DNA from: Gammaproteobacteria bacterium
GTDB lineage: Bacteria > Pseudomonadota > Gammaproteobacteria > Porifericomitales > Porifericomitaceae
DNA: 21,255 nucleotides
Assembly (NCBI GenBank): GCA_028817255.1
Contig: JAPPQA010000024.1
Span: 1 to 21,255, forward strand
Direction of reading: 5' to 3'
Numbering within the stretch: the first letter of the stretch is position 1; each line of letters starts with the position of its first letter. The notes below the pieces were generated by a model. The model ran no database searches and was not told the origin of the DNA. It worked only from the letters and a program-made list of their open reading frames with translations. Positions 15,559-21,255 of this stretch are shown here, one piece after another. The translations under genes and the position numbers were made by a program.

Positions 15559-17436
15559 ATGTGCGGCATCGTAGGGGCAGTCGCCGGGGGCGATGTCGCG
15601 CCCCGGTTGCTGGAGGGATTGCGCCGTCTGGAATACCGCGGCTACGACTCGGCGGGCTTGGCCGTGATCTCGGCCTCTGGCGCCCCGGCCCAACCTTCTT
15701 TGCGGCGGTTACGGGTGGTCGGCAAGGTGGCTGCCCTGGAGCGGGCTCTGGCCGGGCGCGAGCAGGAGTTCGCCGGTCCGTTGGGCATTGCCCATACCCG
15801 CTGGGCGACTCACGGCGCCCCGCAACGGCGAAACGCGCATCCGCATCTGGGACGGGGGCGGCGCATCGCCGTAGTGCATAATGGGATTATTGAGAACCAC
15901 CAGGAGCTGCGCGACCGGCTGCAAAAGCGGGGATATCGCTTCCGCTCGGCCACCGACACCGAGGTCATCGTTCATCTGCTGGAAGACTCTCTGCAACTTA
16001 GCCGCGGCTTCACCGAGTCCTTCGCCACTGTTTTAAAGGTGTTGGAAGGCGCTTACGCCCTGGCCGTGATCGGCCTCCCGGAGCCCGGTCTCCTGCTGGC
16101 GGCGCGGCGCGGCAGCCCGTTGGTGCTCGGCATCGGCGAGGGCGCCGGTGCCGGCGAAGGCGGCTGCTATCTCGCTTCGGATGCGATGGCGCTGCCTCCG
16201 TCCCGCCGTTGCATCACCCTGGAAGACGGCGACATCGCCGAATTGCGCCGGGACGGCTGGAAGATCCGCACCGCTTCCGGGCGGGCAGCGCGCCGCCGCG
16301 AATGGCGCCTGCGCACGGATGCCGCGCTGCCTGGCAAGGGCAGGTATCCCCATTACATGCTGAAGGAGATTCATGAGCAGCCCCGGGCGCTACGGGAAAC
16401 GTTGCGGCACGCGATTGACGGCGGGCGGGTCCGCGAGGATGCCTTCGGAATGGGAACGGGGCGGCTCCTGGACTGGGTGCGGGCAGTGCAGATCGTCGCC
16501 TGTGGCACCAGTTACCATGCCGGCCTGGTGGGCGCCCACTGGCTGGAAACCCTGGCCGGGGTGCCCTGCCGCGTCGCCGTGGCCAGCGAATTCCGCTATG
16601 GCCCCGCCACCGTGGCCGCGGACAGTTTGTTCGTCACCATCTCTCAGTCGGGCGAAACTGCCGATATCCTGGCCTCGCTGGGGCGGGCTCGAGACATGGG
16701 GTATCTGGGCCTGCTGGCGATTTGCAACGTCCCCGGCAGCAGCTTGACGCGCGAGGCGGATTTGGTCTTCCTTACCCGCGCCGGGCCAGAGATCGGCGTC
16801 GCTTCCACCAAGTCCTTTACTACCCAGTTGGCCGCATTGCTACTGCTCGCTGTTGCGCTGGGCCGTCGCCGCGGGCTGGCCGCCGCGCGTGAACGCCGTT
16901 TGCTGGCCGCCCTGGCCGGTCTGCCTGCCGGCGCCCTGCGCTCCGCTTTGCGGATGGCGCCCGCCGTCCGTGACCTGTCCCGCACCCTGGCGCAACGCCA
17001 CCGTGCCCTCTACCTGGGTCGCGGTCCGCTCTGGCCGGCGGCTTTGGAAGGCGCCTTGAAGCTCAAGGAGATATCCTACATCCACGCCGAGGCGTATCCT
17101 GCCGGCGAACTCAAGCATGGTCCGCTGGCCCTGGTGGACGGGCACATGCCGGTGGTGGCGCTGGTACCCAAGGACCCGCTGCTGGGGAAGCTCGAGACCA
17201 ACCTTCAGGAAGTGCGCGCCCGCGGCGGCCGTTTGCTGCTGTTCGCGCAGCCGGGCGCCGGCCCCGGCGCTGGCCCCGGCATCCGCAGATTGCAAGTGCC
17301 GGCGACCAGGGAACCGTTGCTGACGCCCTTCGTCTTCGCCATTCCGCTACAGCTTCTGGCCTACCACACCGGCCTGCGCCGCGGCGCCGACGTGGACCAG
17401 CCCCGCAACCTGGCCAAGTCCGTCACGGTGGAATAG
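15559..17436 (+). CDS. glmS: Glutamine-fructose-6-phosphate aminotransferase (isomerizing)
   Basis: A 625-residue GlmS that makes glucosamine-6-phosphate from fructose-6-phosphate and glutamine, the first step to UDP-GlcNAc for peptidoglycan and LPS. The N-terminal Ntn amidotransferase domain begins 'MCGIVGAV', so Cys2 is the nucleophile after Met removal and fixes the start. Other marks are 'HTRWATHG', SIS domain 1 with 'CGTSYHAG' (about 315) and 'SQSGET' (about 363), SIS domain 2 from about 485, and the C-terminal 'NLAKSVTVE'. The protein is about 16 residues longer than the E. coli enzyme, partly from two Gly/Ala-rich inserts ('GEGAGAGEGG' and 'GAGPGAGPG'). No glmS ribozyme is expected or seen in the 31-nt gap upstream. 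Confidence 0.97.
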   Translation: MCGIVGAVAGGDVAPRLLEGLRRLEYRGYDSAGLAVISASGAPAQPSLRRLRVVGKVAALERALAGREQEFAGPLGIAHTRWATHGAPQRRNAHPHLGRGRRIAVVHNGIIENHQELRDRLQKRGYRFRSATDTEVIVHLLEDSLQLSRGFTESFATVLKVLEGAYALAVIGLPEPGLLLAARRGSPLVLGIGEGAGAGEGGCYLASDAMALPPSRRCITLEDGDIAELRRDGWKIRTASGRAARRREWRLRTDAALPGKGRYPHYMLKEIHEQPRALRETLRHAIDGGRVREDAFGMGTGRLLDWVRAVQIVACGTSYHAGLVGAHWLETLAGVPCRVAVASEFRYGPATVAADSLFVTISQSGETADILASLGRARDMGYLGLLAICNVPGSSLTREADLVFLTRAGPEIGVASTKSFTTQLAALLLLAVALGRRRGLAAARERRLLAALAGLPAGALRSALRMAPAVRDLSRTLAQRHRALYLGRGPLWPAALEGALKLKEISYIHAEAYPAGELKHGPLALVDGHMPVVALVPKDPLLGKLETNLQEVRARGGRLLLFAQPGAGPGAGPGIRRLQVPATREPLLTPFVFAIPLQLLAYHTGLRRGADVDQPRNLAKSVTVE

Positions 17437-17509
17437 CCTGTTGCCGCCGTTTTGGTCCCATGCCCCGGGGCCGGCGTCGCTTCCGGCACCGTTGTTCCCT
17501 TGCCGGGCG

Positions 17510-19465
17510 TCATCGTGGGTCGCCTATAGGAGCGGCGAAGGCGTCGGATATTAGCCGGTCCACGTTCGAGCCGGTCAAGGAGCGCAGGAAGGCGACCAAG
17601 GCGTCTATTTCGAGGGGCGAGAGTCCCAGAGGCCGGATGGTCGGAGACAGCGTTTCGTTGGGTTCGCCGCCCTGGTTGTAGAATTCTACGACCTCGCGCA
17701 GGGTCTTGATGCCGCCGTCATGCATGTAGGGTCCCGTTAGGGCCACGTTGCGCAGGCTGGGCGTTCTGTATTTCCAGCGGTCCGCCGGGTCTTCGGTGAT
17801 TTCGTACAGACCTACGTCGTTGGGTTTTTTTTCCGAGACCGGGTCGAATAGCGCGGTCTCGATTTCCAGGTGCTGCCCCGGTGCGACCAGCAGTTTTTTC
17901 TTCGCCGGGGGGCGGGCCTTTACAGACGCGCGGTAGCCGTGCCCGGTGTTGTGCATCTTGTAGTCGCTGAACAGGGCATGTTGGTCGGTGAGCGTGTGAC
18001 AGGCGATGCACCGCGCCTTGCCTGCGAATAGCCGGAAGCCCCGCATGGCTTCCGCCGTCATCGCGCCTTTTTCCTTGCCGTAATACCAGCGATCGAAGGC
18101 AGAATCGGCCGAGAGCAGGGTGCGCTGGTAGCTGGCCAGGGCCATGCCCAGGGTTTCCATGCTTAGAGTCTTGCCGAAAGCCCGCTCGAACAAGCCCTGG
18201 TAGTCGGGCAGCGATCTGATTTTGCGCAACACGACCCCGGGGGAGGGGTTTCCCATTTCGTTGCGCGCCAATAGCGGCGCCCATATTTGCAGCTCCAGGG
18301 TGTCTTCGCGGCCGTCGTGGAATAGTCTGGTCGCATAGACAACGTTGTACAGAGTGGGGCTGTTGCGGCGCACGGTGCGCCCCTCGATGCCGACGGCCGT
18401 AGCCAGTTCGTTGCTGGTGAAACCTTGTTCCGGGATGTGGCACATGGCGCAAGAGAAGGTCCCGTTCAGGGCCAGCCTGCGGTCGTAGAAGAGTTTGCGC
18501 CCCAGGGCGATCTTGTCCCCGGTGAGCCGGTTGTGCGCCGGGATTGGCGGCGGCGGCAATCCCAGGGGCGGCACGGCGGCCAGGGCGGCGAGGTCGGCCG
18601 GCTTGCCCCGCCGCTGCGTCAGGTCTTTGGCGCGCGTGCGGTAATCGCGGGTCTCGTAGCCCGTTTTGTCGTCTCCGGCGCCGTGCAGCCCGTTGCCGGG
18701 GCGCGCTTCGCCGCCGCCGTTTCCGGCGGCGCCTTCCAGCAGCAGGGTCTTTACGTCGTTGACGAGGATGTCGGGATGCAGGAAGCCGACGCTGTAGATA
18801 TTTCGCAGGCGCCGCTCCCGGTCTATGAGATAGACCCGCAGCGTGTGCGAGAAGGCGCCTGTGGGCCGGCCCTGGTCGTCGTATTGTTTTTGCACGGTTT
18901 GATCGTAGTCGTCGAGGATCGGCCGCAGGCGTTCTTCGGAGGCGGCGGTCAGAAAGCGCCAGTCTATCTGTCCGCCCTGCAGGTTTGCGCCGTATTGCGC
19001 CATGATCTTCGGCGTGTCGCGCTCGGGGTCGAAACTCAGGGTCAGCAAGCGCAGATGCCGCTGCAGATCGGGTTCTTCGAGCAGGCGCGTCTTGATGCGG
19101 AAAAAGACGGCCGTCGCCAGCGGGCAGCCGTTCACGTCGTTGCAGGAGGCGTAGATGAAGCTGAGCAGAACGATCTTGTCGCCGTACAGATCGTGCAGCG
19201 AGACGGACCGGCCGCGGCGGTCCAGCACCTGGCCGTTCCCTGCCGTGCCCAGGGCGGGCAGGTCGTAGGCGCCAGGAATAGGGGCATCGAATTGCAGGGC
19301 GCCGTAGTAGCCAGGAGACAATTCTACCGACGGCAGCGCCTCGCCCTTCTGTCCCCGGGCCCGTTCCTGGGCAAGCCCTGGCGTACACCATGACATGCAC
19401 CACAAGGACCAGACGGCCCATAAAGCGGTAACGAAAAGGGTGTTCCTGTGCGGCGGCGCCTGCAT
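17510..19465 (-). CDS. Fusion of SCO1/SenC-like domain and di-haem MauG/CCP-like domain
   Basis: A 651-residue periplasmic protein. After a Trp-rich signal peptide (1-32, ending 'PGLAQ') comes a SCO1/SenC thioredoxin-like domain (about 75-245): 'LHDLYGDKIVLLSFIYASC', a Cys108/Cys114 pair, 'LTLSFDPERDTPK' and the SCO-type His207 in 'FSHTLRVYLID'. After a Gly-rich linker, the region from about 305 to 640 is a MauG/cytochrome c peroxidase domain with two haem c sites, 'CAMCH' (339-343) and 'CIACH' (486-490), plus 'GPYMHDGG' (578-585). SCO proteins deliver copper or act as thiol reductants; MauG-type enzymes perform oxidative protein maturation. The Cys pair spacing is C-x5-C, not the usual C-x3-C. 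The ATG at 19465 gives a clean signal peptide, although the frame is open to 19582. It follows the SBP56 gene by 175 nt on the same strand. Confidence 0.88.
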   Translation of the reverse strand: MQAPPHRNTLFVTALWAVWSLWCMSWCTPGLAQERARGQKGEALPSVELSPGYYGALQFDAPIPGAYDLPALGTAGNGQVLDRRGRSVSLHDLYGDKIVLLSFIYASCNDVNGCPLATAVFFRIKTRLLEEPDLQRHLRLLTLSFDPERDTPKIMAQYGANLQGGQIDWRFLTAASEERLRPILDDYDQTVQKQYDDQGRPTGAFSHTLRVYLIDRERRLRNIYSVGFLHPDILVNDVKTLLLEGAAGNGGGEARPGNGLHGAGDDKTGYETRDYRTRAKDLTQRRGKPADLAALAAVPPLGLPPPPIPAHNRLTGDKIALGRKLFYDRRLALNGTFSCAMCHIPEQGFTSNELATAVGIEGRTVRRNSPTLYNVVYATRLFHDGREDTLELQIWAPLLARNEMGNPSPGVVLRKIRSLPDYQGLFERAFGKTLSMETLGMALASYQRTLLSADSAFDRWYYGKEKGAMTAEAMRGFRLFAGKARCIACHTLTDQHALFSDYKMHNTGHGYRASVKARPPAKKKLLVAPGQHLEIETALFDPVSEKKPNDVGLYEITEDPADRWKYRTPSLRNVALTGPYMHDGGIKTLREVVEFYNQGGEPNETLSPTIRPLGLSPLEIDALVAFLRSLTGSNVDRLISDAFAAPIGDPR

Positions 19466-19640
19466 GGCGCTACCCGGTTTCGCGTGGCAACGCGGCTCCC
19501 CGTGCCTCGAGCTCATGCCGTAGAGAGGCGGCAGAGGCCCGGATTCGGCTGCCCTCTTAAGTGTCGGACCGACGCGCAACAACCGCCCTCGTCGCCTGTT
19601 TGCCGCCCCGGTCGTTTGGTTGGCTGGCGTTTGAGGCGCG

Positions 19641-21053
19641 TTACGGCGTCCTGGCGTAAAGCGATTTTGCGCCGAATCTCATCTGGTGCGGCCGGCCCAG
19701 CTTTTCCTTGTAGAAGTCAATGGTGAACTCATGCGCCAACTCCTTGCCGTCCCAGGTAAACAACTTCAGGAATTGCTCGTCTTCCGGCCCCTTCTTGTCC
19801 CAGTTGCTCAGCAGGGAAGAAGTGTAGTACTCGCGCGTCCCGTCCCAGCTGGAAGAGACCATGTTGACCTGCGAACCGATCTTTTTCTGATAGATCTGCT
19901 TGGGGTTGAAGGGATCGCTGATGTCGAACAGCCGCGTGTTTCCGTCCAGAAAGGTGTTGACCCAGAGCCGCGTGTCTTCGCTGTTGATGGAGATGTCCAC
20001 GGGCAGAGGCACTTTTGCCGGGTCGCCGATGTCGGCGACGGCCTTCGCCTGCCACTCGCCCTGCGGGTCCTCGTAGATAAGCCAGATCTGCGAGGTCAGG
20101 GCGGTACTGGTGAAACAGTAATTGTGGTTCGGCTTCCAGGCGCAGCGGATCTCCAGGGGTGCGCCCGGGACGTCCAACACCTTCCTGGGTTGCCTGGTGT
20201 GCAGGTCCCAGATAACGACCGTGTTGCCCATGCGTTTCATCGCTTCCTCGTCGCTGACCAGCTTGCCGAAGTCCATCATGTAGTTGTTCCAACCGGTGAA
20301 GGAGGAGGTCACCATGACGTTGCGGCGGGGCAGGGCGCGCACGTCGTAGCCGTAGCCGTCGGCGAACTGGCCGCTCTTGCTGGCGCCGTGCAGGTTCTCG
20401 TCCGTGGGCATCCAGTGGGTCACGAGGTACTTGCCGTCGTTGGAGTATTCCACCAGCGCCGTGCGCCCGCCGTGGTCCGCGTTGTTGGACAGGCCGGTCA
20501 CCATCATCCGCCCGGGCATGGCGTAGAAGGTGTGCGGCCCGACCACGCCGCCGCTTTCGGAGACGAAGGAGGTGATCGTCTTGTACAGGGACGGTTTGGC
20601 CGGGTCGGTGTGCACGTCGAAGATAAAGATCTTGTTGGTGTCCAGGCCGCCGGCCCACAGGTAGCGCCGGTCGTCGCTGAGGCCGGAATGATGCGCCTCG
20701 TTTCTGCCGCCCACGGAGAGGGTGCTGACGATCTTGCCGTAGTTTTCGTCTTTGGGGTTCACCGCGACGGTTACCAGCTTGTCCTGCGCGTCGCCCAGGC
20801 CCTCTACGCCCAGCGTCCAGACGTAAACGTAGTCTTCCTGGCCCACGATCTTCGCCATGTAGGGAGATTGACAGGTCTCGTCGGCCGCCGCCCGGGAAGG
20901 CGCGCCCGCGATGCCCGCCGCGCCGACCGCGACGGCGACGGCCAGGCTCAGCGCGGCGGCCCCGTCTTTGCGCCGCTCAGGCGAGACCCGCAGGAGATTG
21001 CGGAGAAAATTATGCAGAGGATTGCGCGGGGAATTCTGCGATTTCGGTGTCAT
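19641..21053 (-). CDS. mtoX: Exported SBP56 family protein, probable methanethiol oxidase
   Basis: A 470-residue member of the selenium-binding protein 56 family. Shared pieces with human SELENBP1 (from memory) include 'LVTVAVNPKDENYGKI', 'NEAHHSGLSDDRRYLWAGGL' (family 'HHSG'), 'APLEIRCAW', 'TRLWVNTFLDGNTRLFDISDP' and 'EYYTSSLLSNWDKK'. Bacterial members act as copper-dependent periplasmic methanethiol oxidases, turning CH3SH into formaldehyde, H2S and H2O2. Export is indicated by a long basic N-region followed by a hydrophobic stretch (about 31-50) ending 'APSRAAA'; 'ERRKD' before it is only loosely Tat-like. Cys61 lies just after the predicted cleavage site. The ATG at 21053 is preferred because GGAGG sits 8 nt upstream and would be inside the coding region if 21068 were used. 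The SCO-MauG fusion downstream fits a copper/oxidative maturation partner. Function is inferred from family and context. Confidence 0.88.
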   Translation of the reverse strand: MTPKSQNSPRNPLHNFLRNLLRVSPERRKDGAAALSLAVAVAVGAAGIAGAPSRAAADETCQSPYMAKIVGQEDYVYVWTLGVEGLGDAQDKLVTVAVNPKDENYGKIVSTLSVGGRNEAHHSGLSDDRRYLWAGGLDTNKIFIFDVHTDPAKPSLYKTITSFVSESGGVVGPHTFYAMPGRMMVTGLSNNADHGGRTALVEYSNDGKYLVTHWMPTDENLHGASKSGQFADGYGYDVRALPRRNVMVTSSFTGWNNYMMDFGKLVSDEEAMKRMGNTVVIWDLHTRQPRKVLDVPGAPLEIRCAWKPNHNYCFTSTALTSQIWLIYEDPQGEWQAKAVADIGDPAKVPLPVDISINSEDTRLWVNTFLDGNTRLFDISDPFNPKQIYQKKIGSQVNMVSSSWDGTREYYTSSLLSNWDKKGPEDEQFLKLFTWDGKELAHEFTIDFYKEKLGRPHQMRFGAKSLYARTP

Positions 21054-21134
21054 TGTTCCGGCCTCCATTGTTTGCAGAACGCAACGTACGATTCAGGTCG
21101 CCACACGGCGGGCAACCGCCGCCAGCGTAGTTAT

Positions 21135-21163
21135 TCCATATCATGCCGGCGGTGGAACGTCAA
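21135..21163 (-). promoter_or_regulatory. Candidate sigma70 promoter of the SBP56 operon
   Basis: On the minus strand TTGACG (21163-21158, five of six consensus bases) is followed after exactly 17 nt by TATGGA (21140-21135, three of six). Transcription would begin near 21128, leaving a leader of about 75 nt before the ATG at 21053. The weak -10 may mean activator dependence. Confidence 0.45.
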
Positions 21164-21179
21164 GGCGGCCGTGCGGGCT

Positions 21180-21255
21180 TCAATGCTTCCTGTGCACCGC
21201 GTAGGCGGCAATTCGGCGCAACAGCGCCGTCTTGCGCCTGTCGAAACCGTCCAGT
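21180..21255 (-). CDS. 3' end of an unidentified gene (cut by window edge)
   Basis: A minus-strand frame is open from the window edge to a TGA at 21182-21180, giving 24 residues ending 'RRIAAYAVHRKH'. About 20 of 24 codons end in G or C, like the real genes around it, and the other frames here are interrupted or lack this bias. The fragment is too short to assign a family. It would lie 127 nt upstream of the SBP56 gene on the same strand, with the promoter candidate in between. Confidence 0.35.
   Translation of the reverse strand, partial: LDGFDRRKTALLRRIAAYAVHRKH

Noticed and set aside
17437..17509. Bidirectional terminator between the convergent glmS and SCO-MauG genes
   Set aside because: Only short GC-rich pairings are present, and there is no T-run on either strand, so I could not support a terminator call.
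18425..19393. 322-residue plus-strand frame antisense to the SCO-MauG fusion
   Set aside because: Shadow of a GC-rich gene. The minus frame has haem and SCO motifs and a signal peptide, while this frame has no recognisable domain.

Overview
The window is about 21 kb of GC-rich chromosome from a gammaproteobacterium. The strongest taxonomic evidence is the gene order thrS-infC-rpmI-rplT-pheS-pheT-ihfA-merR-tRNA-Pro, which matches the classical gammaproteobacterial translation cluster. I cannot name a genus. The neighbouring functions (periplasmic copper and haem enzymes, and a putative methanethiol oxidase) fit an aerobic, possibly sulfur- or C1-metabolising bacterium.

Layout, left to right. 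Bases 1-202 hold small REP-like inverted repeats and no gene. Bases 203-5537 carry genes on the minus strand: a VOC (glyoxalase-fold) protein, a small three-helix membrane protein of unknown function, a two-gene type II restriction-modification pair (HincII-like nuclease and beta-class amino-methyltransferase) that is much AT-richer than its surroundings, a methylmalonate-semialdehyde dehydrogenase (mmsA), and an exported DUF547 protein. Bases 5784-7069 (+) hold two TPM-domain proteins in an overlapping pair. A lone tRNA-Val(GAC) with a good sigma70-type promoter follows, then a gene-free stretch of about 320 nt.

Bases 7708-14966 (+) are the translation block: threonyl-tRNA synthetase, IF-3 (almost certainly starting at a non-standard AUC codon), L35, L20, both phenylalanyl-tRNA synthetase subunits, IHF-alpha, a MerR-type regulator and tRNA-Pro(GGG). 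A Sel1-repeat lipoprotein and glmS follow on the same strand. pheT contains three sharply AT-rich pockets inside an otherwise GC-rich, intact reading frame.

Convergent to glmS is the most interesting unit, read leftward from about 21.15 kb: an exported SBP56-family protein (the family that includes bacterial methanethiol oxidase MtoX), then one gene encoding a fusion of a SCO1/SenC copper-chaperone-like domain with a di-haem MauG/cytochrome c peroxidase domain. SBP56 methanethiol oxidases are copper-dependent and their genes are known to occur beside SCO1/SenC and mauG genes. Here both accessory functions sit on one polypeptide, and the SCO cysteine pair has unusual spacing (C-x5-C instead of C-x3-C). 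A promoter-like sequence lies just upstream of the SBP56 gene. The last bases of the window look like the 3' end of another minus-strand gene.
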